Origin: JAAYAN01 sp964437215
Lineage (GTDB): Bacteria > Bacteroidota > Ignavibacteria > Ignavibacteriales > Melioribacteraceae
Direction of reading: 5' to 3'
NCBI GenBank assembly: GCA_964437215.1
Contig: CAYTFZ010000055.1
Location: 1-17,196, forward strand
Length of the DNA stretch: 17,196 bases
Shown here: positions 1 to 7,499 of the stretch, piece by piece
Layout: each line of letters opens with the position of its first letter
Position numbering within the stretch: the first letter of the stretch is position 1
Translations under genes and position numbers: made by a program
Notes under the pieces: generated by a model
The model's input: the letters and a program-made list of their open reading frames with translations, nothing else
Database searches by the model: none
Told to the model about the DNA's origin: nothing

Positions 1-241
1 AAAGATAATCGCATCTTCCGTATTTATTAAATGCAAAATCGATTAGAGAATCCTGAAGTTCCGGCTGGTTTAAATCACCTGCAAATAAATTTTCGGGAGA
101 AATATCAAGTTTAGTTAAATTTTCTTTTCGCCTTGCTGTTGCAATTACTATGTGGTTATCGCCAATTAGCGATTTTGCAATTCCAAAACCAATTCCGCTG
201 CTGGCGCCTGTAACTATGCATATTTTTTCTGAATTTTTCAT
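1..241 (-). CDS. Short-chain dehydrogenase/reductase (SDR), N-terminal part only
   Basis: Read on the minus strand from an ATG at 241-239, the frame stays open to the window edge (about 80 residues), so the C-terminal two thirds are missing. The start gives a Rossmann beta strand (KICIVTG) followed by the classical SDR nucleotide-binding motif TGASSGIG at about residues 11-18. An alanine-arginine-arginine after the second strand (ATARR) suits an NADP(H) preference by family rule. A later GDL fits the conserved D-[LV] that contacts adenine. SDRs are usually cytoplasmic oxidoreductases acting on alcohols, ketones or sugars. The catalytic Ser/Tyr/Lys lie outside the window, so no substrate can be proposed. 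It is divergent from the gene at 424. Confidence 0.88.
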   Translation of the reverse strand, partial: MKNSEKICIVTGASSGIGFGIAKSLIGDNHIVIATARRKENLTKLDISPENLFAGDLNQPELQDSLIDFAFNKYGRCDYL

Positions 242-423
242 AAATTCATCTTAGGTTTGAATTTCTGGTTTCAACGGCAATAATAATAATATAGAATAAA
301 AATTCCAAATTAAGATTTTAATCTGCCGATTTGAAAATATAGAACATAATTCCTTTTAATAAAAATTTTTTTTTTGAAAAAAGTTAACTATTATGCGTAA
401 CGTTTAATAATCAAGTTATTTAT
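242..423. other. Divergent intergenic region, probably holding two promoters
   Basis: These 182 bases separate the minus-strand SDR from the plus-strand gene at 424, so both promoters should lie here. The region is very AT-rich with an A5T10 run at 361-375. A short inverted repeat, AGATT-TT-AATCT, sits at 313-324 and could be an operator, but such a repeat is easily produced by chance in AT-rich DNA. No convincing -35/-10 pair and no small ORF was recognised. Confidence 0.5.
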
Positions 424-1428
424 ATGAAAATTAAAATTATTCTGCCGGCTGTTATATTTTTAACTTCTTTTTTATTTTCTCAGCAAAAGAATTTTTTAAG
501 TGAAGAATTTCTTCAGCCGCGGATGAGGGTAATTGTTATTAACGATTTCGGAGGTGATCCCGACGGTCTCTTTCAACTCGTTCACCAGATATTATCGCCG
601 TCAGCGGAAATAAGAGCAATAATTGGTTCGCACATCTGTAATGCCGGCTTTTTCGGAGTTCCGGAAGATGCAGGATACGCCTGTAAAAAAGCAAACGAAG
701 TTTTAGAAATTATGGATTTGAGCAGCAAGTATTCTGTTCTAAAAGGTTCTGATTTACCGCTTGAGGATGAAGAAAAACCCCGGATTTCGGAAGGTGCTGA
801 AGCAATTATTAAAGAGGCGATGAGGCTTGATACTGATATTCCGCTTTATGTTGTTTGCGGCAGCGGACTTACAGATATTGCAAGCGCATATATTATAAAT
901 CCGGAAATTGCACAAAAACTAACGCTTGTGTGGATTGGCGGTCCGGAATACAGCGGAATTGCATTTCCTCCTCCGGGTTGTACTTCGCTGGAATATAATA
1001 CATCGATAGATATTAAAGCTGCACGGGTGATTTTTAATAAATCGGATATGCCGGTATGGCAGGTTCCGCGCAATTCGTACAGGCAGATTCTTGTATCGTA
1101 TGCCGAACTTTTAAAAAATGTAAAATGCCAAGGAAAAATTGGCAAATACCTTGCAACTTCAATTGAAGAAGTTTTGAAAATGGCAAACAGCTCGCTTGGC
1201 GAAACATATATTTTTGGAGATAATCCCTTAGTGCTGCTAAGTGCTCTTCAATCGTGTTACAATCCCGATCCTTCATCAAGCAGTTATTCGCTTTTGCCGG
1301 CGCCAAAATTTAACGAACAGGGATTATACGAATTTCATCCGGACGGAAGAAATATCCGCGTTTATAATAATCTTGATGTACGTTTACTGCTTGAAGATTT
1401 TTATGCAAAACTTGAATTATTTAATTGA
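424..1428 (+). CDS. Exported nucleoside hydrolase-like protein (DUF1593/IU-NH fold)
   Basis: A 334-residue protein with an apparent signal peptide (residues 1 to about 20, KIK then a hydrophobic stretch ending FLFSQ), so it probably acts in the periplasm. Residues 40-48 (NDFGGDPDG) resemble the metal-binding aspartate loop of nucleoside hydrolases and match the DUF1593-type TD-x-GGDPDD variant closely. Further family landmarks are CGSGLTDIA (145-153), WIGGPEY (170-176) and the substrate-side EYN (190-192) followed by DIKAARVIF. Near residue 266 the usual HD pair reads GD, so the histidine that helps the leaving base is absent. Family members split N-glycosidic bonds of nucleosides. Here ribosyl hydrolysis of some purine or pyrimidine analogue, or a related sugar compound, is possible but unproven. 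It is the first of three close genes; its TGA lies 17 bases before the next start. Confidence 0.72.
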   Translation: MKIKIILPAVIFLTSFLFSQQKNFLSEEFLQPRMRVIVINDFGGDPDGLFQLVHQILSPSAEIRAIIGSHICNAGFFGVPEDAGYACKKANEVLEIMDLSSKYSVLKGSDLPLEDEEKPRISEGAEAIIKEAMRLDTDIPLYVVCGSGLTDIASAYIINPEIAQKLTLVWIGGPEYSGIAFPPPGCTSLEYNTSIDIKAARVIFNKSDMPVWQVPRNSYRQILVSYAELLKNVKCQGKIGKYLATSIEEVLKMANSSLGETYIFGDNPLVLLSALQSCYNPDPSSSSYSLLPAPKFNEQGLYEFHPDGRNIRVYNNLDVRLLLEDFYAKLELFN

Positions 1429-1445
1429 AAGGAATAGAAAGGATA

Positions 1446-1895
1446 ATGAGAATAGTTTCTGTTAGAGAAAACCCGGGTTATAAAGATACAGCGATTGAAT
1501 ATTTCCAGAAGAATTGGAAAAGTGTTTATCCGGTTATTTACGAAGATTGTATAAATCATTGTATTGATGCAGATAACCCTCTTCCCCAATGGTATTTGCT
1601 TGAAAAGGAAAATGAAATAATCGGGTGCGCGGGATTGATTACAAATGATTTTATCAGCAGGATGGATTTGTATCCCTGGGTTTGCGCTTTGTTTATCGAA
1701 GAAAAACACAGAGGAAATTCCTACGGTTCGCTTCTTCTTGAAAAGGCAAAAGAAGATACGCGGAGTGCGGGATTTAAAAATCTTTATCTTTCAACCGGCC
1801 ACACCGGATATTACGAAAAGTACGGGTTTGAATACATCGGACAAGGTTATCATCCATGGCAGGAAGAATCTCGTATCTACCGTATTCAAGTATAA
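1446..1895 (+). CDS. GNAT family N-acetyltransferase
   Basis: The ATG at 1446 is preferred over an in-frame TTG at 1425 because AGAAAGGA lies just upstream of it and the TTG would overlap the previous stop; this gives 149 residues. The acetyl-CoA pyrophosphate-binding motif A is seen as HRGNSYG at about residues 88-94, preceded by the beta strand WVCALFIEEK. The YYEKYGFEYIG motif (about 122-132) is the typical motif B end of GNAT enzymes. The length is normal for a single GNAT domain. These cytoplasmic enzymes transfer acetyl from acetyl-CoA to an amine of a small molecule or protein; the acceptor cannot be read from the sequence. The gene lies between the nucleoside-hydrolase-like gene and a methyltransferase with short gaps, so the three are probably co-transcribed, although no shared pathway is obvious. 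Confidence 0.85.
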   Translation: MRIVSVRENPGYKDTAIEYFQKNWKSVYPVIYEDCINHCIDADNPLPQWYLLEKENEIIGCAGLITNDFISRMDLYPWVCALFIEEKHRGNSYGSLLLEKAKEDTRSAGFKNLYLSTGHTGYYEKYGFEYIGQGYHPWQEESRIYRIQV

Positions 1896-1921
1896 TTTTT
1901 AAATAATTGTTGAAGGATTGT

Positions 1922-2524
1922 ATGTTAGGTAAAATTGGTGTTCAGTTCAAAAAGCCAAAAGGAATTTTGGGTAAGTTTGTTTCCGGATTAATGAAAAAAG
2001 GAAATCAGCCGAAATATGATCTAATGATTAAAGAATTAAATGTTTCCGAAGGAGATTCTATTCTTGAAATAGGTTATGGTCCCGGAATCGGGATTGAAAT
2101 GATAAATTCTTTGCGGAGTAAAATAAATGTTGACGGTATTGACTTTTCGGAACTGATGTTTAAAGAAGCTTCCAAACGAAACAAGAAAAAAATTCTTGAG
2201 GGCAGAGTAAGACTTTATATGGGAGATTTTATAAACTATTCATTTAACGGAAATAAGTACAATAAAATATTTTGCATAAATGTAATTTATTTTTGGGATG
2301 AACTGATAACGCCTTTTCAAAAAGCAAACAGTTTGTTAAAAGAGAACGGCTGCTTTTATATTTATATGTCGGATAAAGAGCGGCTTGATAAAATAAAGTT
2401 TACAAATAACACTGCTTTTAATAAATATGAAATTGAACATGTAACCGAAAAACTTAAATTTGCCGGTTTTAAAAGAATCGAAACAAATTTTGTTAGTGGT
2501 TTTTACATTAAGGCATTTAAATAG
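1922..2524 (+). CDS. Class I SAM-dependent methyltransferase
   Basis: A 200-residue protein. The ATG at 1922 is chosen over an upstream TTG at 1907 because GAAGGA lies four bases before it. Motif I of Rossmann-type methyltransferases is clear (ILEIGYGPG, about residues 47-55), followed by the acidic end of strand beta-2 (VDGIDFS, about 70-76). A strand beta-4 region reads KIFCINVIYFW, and the tail has the usual LKENGCFYIYMSD pattern of UbiE/Methyltransf_11 proteins. The basic N-terminus (KPKGILGKFVSGLMKKGNQPKYD) resembles small uncharacterised methyltransferases that have a short helical lid. The acceptor substrate is unknown. It follows the GNAT gene by 26 bases and ends a likely three-gene unit. 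Confidence 0.85.
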   Translation: MLGKIGVQFKKPKGILGKFVSGLMKKGNQPKYDLMIKELNVSEGDSILEIGYGPGIGIEMINSLRSKINVDGIDFSELMFKEASKRNKKKILEGRVRLYMGDFINYSFNGNKYNKIFCINVIYFWDELITPFQKANSLLKENGCFYIYMSDKERLDKIKFTNNTAFNKYEIEHVTEKLKFAGFKRIETNFVSGFYIKAFK

Positions 2525-2585
2525 CTCATTCTGGTTTTTGAAACAAATCTATCTATTAATTTCCAGGCAATTTGCTCTTTTTTTC

Positions 2586-2616
2586 ATTGCAAACCATATT
2601 TTTATTCATATTTTTG
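2586..2616 (+). promoter_or_regulatory. Candidate Bacteroidota-type promoter for the antiporter gene
   Basis: ATTG at 2586-2589, a 19-base spacer and TATTTTTG at 2609-2616 match the known Bacteroides/Flavobacterium pattern (TTTG, 19-21 bases, TAnnTTTG) with one mismatch. Transcription would start near 2623, about 55 bases before the ATG at 2679. The gap 2525-2678 holds no other recognised feature. AT-rich DNA makes chance matches common. Confidence 0.4.
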
Positions 2617-2678
2617 AACGTTTCTAATTATCTCGCTTAATTAAATGTTTTGCTATACATAAATATTTAGGAATACTT

Positions 2679-3974
2679 ATGGAAGAACACGTTAGCATTT
2701 CAATACTAAGCCTTATCCCTTTTGCATTAATGCTTGCATCAATTGCAGTTTTACCTTTGATGTTTCATCATTTCTGGGAGAATAACAAAAACAAACTAAT
2801 CATTTCGATAATACTCAGCATACCTATAATTATTTATATGCTTTCGATAAACGAGGGCGCAGAACTTTATCACATAATAATGTTTGATTATATCCCGTTT
2901 ATAATTTTGCTGGGGTCCCTTTTTGTAATTACCGGAGGAATTTATCTTTCGGGCGATATAGAAGCTACACCGAAAACAAATACAATTTTTCTGCTGATCG
3001 GTGCAATACTGGCTTCATTTATCGGGACAACAGGCGCAGCAATGCTGCTTATCAGACCTGTAATTCAAACTATTAAAGAACGTAAATACAAAGAACATAC
3101 AATATTATTTTTTATTGCAATTGTTGCAAACTGCGGCGGTCTGCTTACTCCGCTAGGAGATCCGCCCCTTTTTATGATGTATCTTCGCGGAACTCCGTTC
3201 TTCTGGTTTTTTAATCTCATTTGGTTTTGGGTTATAACAAACGGAATTCTTCTAATAATTTATTTTCTTGTTGATTTATACTTTTATAAGAAAGAAAAAT
3301 ATGCCGATATTAAAAGGGATTTAATTAATATCCGTCCTTTAAAGCTTGAAGGGAAATTAAACTTTGTATGGCTTTTAGGAATAATTCTTTCAGTTGCTTT
3401 TTTAAATGAACAATATCTGGAATTTATAAAACAAAATGCTAATTATAAATTTATCCGCGAGATAGTTATAGTTGGTCTTTCGGCGTTATCGCTGCTTTTA
3501 ACACCCCGCTTGCTGCGTGTTTCAAACAATTTTACCTGGGAGCCTATTAAAGAAGTTGCATACCTGTTTCTTGGAATATTTATCACAATGGTTCCATGTC
3601 TGCTTTATCTGCAAATGCACGCAAAAGAACTGGGTGTAAATTCCGCTGCTCAGTTTTATTATTACACTGGATTTCTAAGTGCATTTTTAGATAATACGCC
3701 GACAGCTGTAACATTTTATACTTTAGCTTCAGGTTTAGGACAAACCTCTGCACAAATGGTGGCAGGAATTCCTGTTCTTGTTATGGAAGCAATCTGCGTT
3801 GCGGCGGTATTTTTCGGAGCAATGACTTATATAGGGAACGGACCTAACTTTATGGTTAAAGCGGTTGCTGAGGAAAATAACATCAAAATGCCTTCTTTCT
3901 TCGGATATATGTTTAAGTTTTCGATTATCATACTTCTTCCGGTTTATATTTTAGTTGAATTATTCATATTATGA
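2679..3974 (+). CDS. Na+/H+ antiporter-like permease of the ion transporter (IT) superfamily
   Basis: A 431-residue polytopic membrane protein with about eleven or twelve hydrophobic segments spread along its length, the normal size for NhaD/ArsB/CitM-like carriers. Two pseudo-symmetric motifs of this superfamily are visible. The first is GGLLTPLGDPP at residues 153-163, after a segment with SFIGTTGAAML. The second is FLDNTPTAVTF around D338/N339, followed by TYIGNGPNF. These re-entrant loops carry the ion-binding Asp/Asn residues in NhaD-type antiporters. Close relatives in Bacteroidota are usually annotated as sodium:proton antiporters, so export of Na+ in exchange for H+ at the inner membrane is the likely role. 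A dicarboxylate or citrate substrate cannot be excluded. AGGAA lies five bases before the ATG. A lipoprotein phosphoesterase gene begins 26 bases downstream. Confidence 0.82.
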   Translation: MEEHVSISILSLIPFALMLASIAVLPLMFHHFWENNKNKLIISIILSIPIIIYMLSINEGAELYHIIMFDYIPFIILLGSLFVITGGIYLSGDIEATPKTNTIFLLIGAILASFIGTTGAAMLLIRPVIQTIKERKYKEHTILFFIAIVANCGGLLTPLGDPPLFMMYLRGTPFFWFFNLIWFWVITNGILLIIYFLVDLYFYKKEKYADIKRDLINIRPLKLEGKLNFVWLLGIILSVAFLNEQYLEFIKQNANYKFIREIVIVGLSALSLLLTPRLLRVSNNFTWEPIKEVAYLFLGIFITMVPCLLYLQMHAKELGVNSAAQFYYYTGFLSAFLDNTPTAVTFYTLASGLGQTSAQMVAGIPVLVMEAICVAAVFFGAMTYIGNGPNFMVKAVAEENNIKMPSFFGYMFKFSIIILLPVYILVELFIL

Positions 3975-4000
3975 TAATAATTACAAATTAGAGGAATCAG

Positions 4001-4957
4001 ATGAAATATTTAATTCTGGTTTTACTTTTAATATTAAATGGTTGTGTTAAAGAAAACACCGAAAACAGGAAAAACAACTCTACTTTAAACAGCCATTTTC
4101 AAATTGTTTCCAGCGAAAGACCGATAATTTTTACAGGCGATACACAAACTACAAGCGATTGGGAGTTTTGGCGTGAAAACAACGATGGAATCCGGAAAAA
4201 GATTTTTGCACAAATTGCTGAACAAAACCCAGGATGTTTAATTATACATGGAGATGCTGTATTTGAGGGCAGTTCAAAAGGTGAATGGGATTTTTTTTGT
4301 GAAGACATTTTACCTATACGCCAAAAAGAAATACCTGTTTATCCTGTTTTGGGAAATCACGAGTATTTTGGAGATAACAATGCTGCCCTCAATAATTATT
4401 TTTCGAAATTTCCCGAAATTAAAAAATCAAAATTTTATTCGCTGACATATGGAAAAAATGCTTTTTTAATGCTTAATTCGAATTTTAATGAAATGAGCAA
4501 ATCCGATATCTCGATGCAAAACAGATGGTTTAAAGAAACTTTAGAAAAGTTCAACCAGGACAAATCTATTAAATCAGTTTTTGTAATAACGCATCATCCT
4601 CCTTTTACAAACAGCAAAGCTGTATCAGAAAATAAAGATGTTCAAAAATATTTTCTGGATTCATTTATTTCTTCTCCAAAAACTAAAATATTCTTTTCAG
4701 GCCATTGCCACAGTTTCGAACATTTTAAAAAGTCGGGCAAGCATTTTGTTGTTTCGGGCGGCGGCGGCGGACCTCGGCAGGAAGTTGAAACCGATCCGGA
4801 TAAAATGAAATTTAAGGATGAGTTTATGGGTATGGGAATAAGACCTTTTCATTACTGCAGATTGGTAAATTCCAACAAGAATGAAAACTTGGAAGTCGTT
4901 TTTCTGGATGAAAAAACAGGAGAATGGAAAACTGGCTATAAAATAATTCTTAATTGA
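4001..4957 (+). CDS. Lipoprotein metallophosphoesterase (calcineurin-like)
   Basis: A 318-residue protein. Residues 1-15 are a type II signal peptide with lipobox LNGC (Cys15), so it should be lipid-anchored and face the periplasm or cell surface. The five metallophosphoesterase blocks appear in order: GDTQ (46-49), GDAVFEG (84-90), GNHE (118-121), THHPP (197-201) and SGHCHSFEH (233-241). Together they would hold a di-metal centre that hydrolyses phosphomono- or diesters. The first block is D-x-Q instead of the commoner D-x-H, a variant known from other calcineurin-like groups (for example DPQ proteins), so activity is not ruled out. GAGGA is five bases before the ATG. It sits 26 bases after the antiporter gene and is probably co-transcribed with it. 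The substrate is unknown. Confidence 0.87.
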   Translation: MKYLILVLLLILNGCVKENTENRKNNSTLNSHFQIVSSERPIIFTGDTQTTSDWEFWRENNDGIRKKIFAQIAEQNPGCLIIHGDAVFEGSSKGEWDFFCEDILPIRQKEIPVYPVLGNHEYFGDNNAALNNYFSKFPEIKKSKFYSLTYGKNAFLMLNSNFNEMSKSDISMQNRWFKETLEKFNQDKSIKSVFVITHHPPFTNSKAVSENKDVQKYFLDSFISSPKTKIFFSGHCHSFEHFKKSGKHFVVSGGGGGPRQEVETDPDKMKFKDEFMGMGIRPFHYCRLVNSNKNENLEVVFLDEKTGEWKTGYKIILN

Positions 4958-5008
4958 AAAAGACATATATGATGTTCAGTAAAAAATGTTTTAAGAATAA
5001 ATAAACAG

Positions 5009-5039
5009 TTGAAAAATTATATACTAAGTGTTAATTTTT
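5009..5039 (+). promoter_or_regulatory. Candidate promoter for the micro-lipoprotein gene
   Basis: TTGAAA at 5009-5014 lies 17 bases before TAATTT at 5032-5037. Read as a Bacteroidota promoter it is TTG, 20 bases, then TAATTTTT (seven of eight to TAnnTTTG). Transcription would begin near 5045, about 20 bases before the ATG at 5064. It suggests the small ORF is transcribed independently of the phosphoesterase gene. Confidence 0.35.
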
Positions 5040-5063
5040 AGTAAACCATTAAATGGAAAAATT

Positions 5064-5141
5064 ATGAAAACCAAATTATTTATCTACGCAGCTTCGATTG
5101 TTTTAACAGTTTTGTTAACATCTTGCGGAGCTTTTTGCTGA
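5064..5141 (+). CDS. Putative 25-residue micro-lipoprotein
   Basis: The ORF encodes MKTKLFIYAASI, then VLTVLLTSCGAFC, and ends with TGA. It has a textbook SPII signal peptide: two lysines, a 15-residue hydrophobic core and the lipobox LTSC with Cys at residue 21. The predicted mature product would be only the lipidated pentapeptide CGAFC. Entericidin-like and other very small lipoproteins exist in bacteria, but this is shorter than most. GGAAAAATT precedes the ATG as a weak ribosome-binding site, and a candidate promoter ends 25 bases upstream. The gap from 4958 to 5281 otherwise has no gene. It may instead be the remnant of a longer lipoprotein cut short at the TGA. I recognise no specific family. 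Confidence 0.5.
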   Translation: MKTKLFIYAASIVLTVLLTSCGAFC

Positions 5142-5144
5142 TTT

Positions 5145-5170
5145 AAAAAGGGGGGGGGTATTTCCCCTTT
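5145..5170. terminator. G9-tract hairpin after the micro-lipoprotein; possible transcription terminator
   Basis: AAA plus four G (from a run of nine G at 5150-5158) can pair with CCCCTTT at 5164-5170, leaving a 10-base loop. No T run follows on the plus strand. On the minus strand the hairpin is followed by TTTTT, so as an intrinsic terminator it looks better in that direction, although no convergent gene is seen. A second small hairpin (GTTAC-TTT-GTAAC, 5176-5188) follows. The exact G count should be treated as uncertain. Confidence 0.35.
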
Positions 5171-5281
5171 ATAGAGTTACTTTGTAACAAAATTCAAAGC
5201 TGATTCCTTTATTTCTAGATTTCTTCCTTGTAATATTTTTTATAATTTCCGGCACTATTTTAAAATTTTAACGGTTCTAAT

Positions 5282-7390
5282 ATGAAAAAGATAATATTTG
5301 TTTCAGCATTATTTATTATATCAATTTTACCTGAAGGAACTATGAAAGAAAACAATCCTCTGCTAAAGAATTTTGATCTGCCTCCGTTTGAGGAAATAAA
5401 AGAAGAGCATTTTTTACCGGCATATAATATTGCAATAGAGCAGCATAACATTGAAATTAAGGAAATTACCGAAAACAAAGAACCTGCCAATTTAAAAAAT
5501 ACTGTTGAAGCGCTTGATTACAGCGGAAGACTTTTAGTTCAGGTAAATTCAATTTTCAGTAATCTGACCTCTGCAAATACCAATGACGAAATGCAAAAAA
5601 TCTTCAAGCAAGTTGCTCCGCTGCTTTCAGCTCACAGCGATGATATAAATCTAAACAAAATATTGTTTGAAAGAATTCGGACAGTCTATGAAAAAAAGGA
5701 TAAACTGAATCTTTCTGCCGAACAGAATATGCTGCTCGATAAATACTACAAACAATTTATCCGCGGAGGTGCAGCTCTCAGTGAATCGGATAAAAACGAG
5801 CTTAGGAAAATTAACGAAAGGCTTTCTGTGCTGAGTGTATCTTTTGGTGAAAATGTTCTTAAGGAAAACAATAGATTTGAACTGATTTTAGAAAATAAAG
5901 ATGACCTTGCCGGATTGCCCGAATCCGTAATAGATGCAGCATTTAAATCTGCTCAGGCAAAAGGTTATGCCGGAAAATGGCTTTTTACTATTCATAAACC
6001 AAGTCTTATTCCGTTTCTTCAGTACTCGCAAAAACGCAATTTACGCGAAAAAATGTATAAAGCTTATATTATGAAAGGCGATTACGGTGATGAATTGGAT
6101 AATAAAAAAATTATTTCCGAGATGATTTCGCTGAGAATTAAAAAAGCAAACTTGCTCGGGTATAAAACTCACGCCGATTTTATTCTTGATGAAAATATGG
6201 CAAAAACTCCCGCAAGAGTTACAGAATTTTTAGATAAACTTTGGGCGCCGGCTGTTGAAATGGCAAAGCTCGAATTATCGGAGCTTCAGAAAATTGCCGA
6301 TAAAGAAGGTGACGGAATAAAAATTCAGCCTTGGGACTGGTGGTTTTATTCCGAAAAAATCCGTAAGGAAAAATACGACCTGGATGAAAACGAACTCCGT
6401 CCTTACTTCAAACTTGAAAATGTTCGTAAAGGCGCATTTCTTCTTGCAAAAGAACTTTTTGGAATAGAATTTAAGAAATTGGAAGGCATTCAAGTTTACG
6501 ATCCCGAAGTGGAAGTATTTGAAGTTACAGAAGAAAACGGAAATCATATAGGGGTATTTTATACAGATTTCTTCCCACGCAGCGGAAAAGGCGGCGGCGC
6601 TTGGATGAGTTCATTTAGAGATCAGTATAAATTTAGGGGTGAAAATATTACTCCTGTAATTGTAAATGTCTGTAATTTTACCCGCCCGACTGATAAACAA
6701 CCTTCTTTATTAAGTCTGGAAGAAGTTGAAACTCTTTTTCACGAATTCGGGCATGCTCTTCACGGTATGCTTTCAAATACAATTTATCCTAGACTATCAG
6801 GTACAAGTGTTTCGCGCGATTTTGTTGAACTTCCTTCGCAGATTATGGAAAACTGGGTGTTTGAACCGGAATTTCTTAAACTTTACGCATTTCATTATGA
6901 AACAGGCGATGTAATTCCAGAAGAATTAATCCGTAAGATTGAAAATTCTTCAAAATTCAATCAGGGTTTTGCAACACTTGAATATCTTGCAGCTTCATAT
7001 CTCGATATGGATTGGCACACATTAACCGATACAACAATTTCGGACGTGAATGATTTTGAAAAAAAATCAATGGGCAGAATAGGGCTTATACCTGAAATAG
7101 AACCTCGTTACAGAAGCACATATTTTGCTCATATTTTCAGCGGGGATTATTCTTCCGGTTATTACAGCTACATTTGGGCTGAAGTTCTTGATGCAGATGC
7201 ATTTCAGGCTTTTAAGGAAAATGGTTTGTTTGATAGAAAAACAGGAATGTCCTTCCGCAGAAATATTCTTGAAAAAGGCGGAACCGAAGAACCGATGAAG
7301 CTCTACATCAAGTTCCGCGGTAAAGAACCTTCTGTTGAACCATTGCTTAAAAATCGGGGACTTGATAAATTAAAAAAAGGCAGCATTTGA
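5282..7390 (+). CDS. dcp: M3 family peptidyl-dipeptidase (Dcp-like zinc metallopeptidase)
   Basis: A 702-residue protein from the upstream ATG, or 682 from an internal ATG at 5342. The zinc site HEFGH is at residues 487-491 and the third ligand Glu516 lies in DFVELPSQ, 29 residues after the first His as in E. coli Dcp. The C-terminal substrate-binding stretch (SGYYSYIWAEVLDADAF) and the early NPLLKNFDLPPFEEIKEEHFLPAY also follow Dcp rather than Zn-dependent oligopeptidases of thimet type. The enzyme would remove C-terminal dipeptides from peptides. The first 20 residues (KK then IIFVSALFIISIL) look like a signal or anchor sequence without a clear cleavage site. The ATG at 5342 has GAAGGA three bases upstream, whereas 5282 has no such motif. 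Location is thus uncertain: exported if 5282 is used, cytoplasmic if 5342 is used. No other peptidase gene is adjacent. Confidence 0.92.
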   Translation: MKKIIFVSALFIISILPEGTMKENNPLLKNFDLPPFEEIKEEHFLPAYNIAIEQHNIEIKEITENKEPANLKNTVEALDYSGRLLVQVNSIFSNLTSANTNDEMQKIFKQVAPLLSAHSDDINLNKILFERIRTVYEKKDKLNLSAEQNMLLDKYYKQFIRGGAALSESDKNELRKINERLSVLSVSFGENVLKENNRFELILENKDDLAGLPESVIDAAFKSAQAKGYAGKWLFTIHKPSLIPFLQYSQKRNLREKMYKAYIMKGDYGDELDNKKIISEMISLRIKKANLLGYKTHADFILDENMAKTPARVTEFLDKLWAPAVEMAKLELSELQKIADKEGDGIKIQPWDWWFYSEKIRKEKYDLDENELRPYFKLENVRKGAFLLAKELFGIEFKKLEGIQVYDPEVEVFEVTEENGNHIGVFYTDFFPRSGKGGGAWMSSFRDQYKFRGENITPVIVNVCNFTRPTDKQPSLLSLEEVETLFHEFGHALHGMLSNTIYPRLSGTSVSRDFVELPSQIMENWVFEPEFLKLYAFHYETGDVIPEELIRKIENSSKFNQGFATLEYLAASYLDMDWHTLTDTTISDVNDFEKKSMGRIGLIPEIEPRYRSTYFAHIFSGDYSSGYYSYIWAEVLDADAFQAFKENGLFDRKTGMSFRRNILEKGGTEEPMKLYIKFRGKEPSVEPLLKNRGLDKLKKGSI
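5333..5344 (+). promoter_or_regulatory. Ribosome-binding site and alternative start inside the M3 peptidase signal sequence
   Basis: GAAGGA at 5333-5338 precedes an in-frame ATG at 5342-5344 (residue 21 of the long form). Translation from here starts MKENNPLL, aligning with the natural N-terminus of cytoplasmic Dcp. The spacing of three bases is slightly short but similar to the four bases before the methyltransferase start at 1922 in this window. Confidence 0.45.
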
Positions 7391-7396
7391 TGTAAG

Positions 7397-7412
7397 CTTG
7401 ATAAAAATCAAG
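7397..7412 (+). terminator. Small hairpin after the M3 peptidase gene; weak terminator candidate
   Basis: CTTGAT at 7397-7402 pairs with ATCAAG at 7407-7412 around an AAAA loop. The following bases are TCTATAAATTTCTT, not a proper T run, so termination is only possible. The rest of the 109-base gap up to 7500 shows nothing else I can support. Confidence 0.25.
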
Positions 7413-7499
7413 TCTATAAATTTCTTATATGCTTTATCTCTTTAATTCGCTGATTATTATCCGATAATTACAGAGTAATTAAAAATAGTCGGGATTATT

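Noticed and set aside
1425..1445. TTG start for the GNAT gene overlapping the previous stop
   Set aside because: The ATG at 1446 has a good ribosome-binding site and gives the normal GNAT N-terminus.
4958..5063. Possible 11-codon ORF at the ATGATG just after the phosphoesterase gene
   Set aside because: It is too short, has no ribosome-binding site and no recognisable feature.
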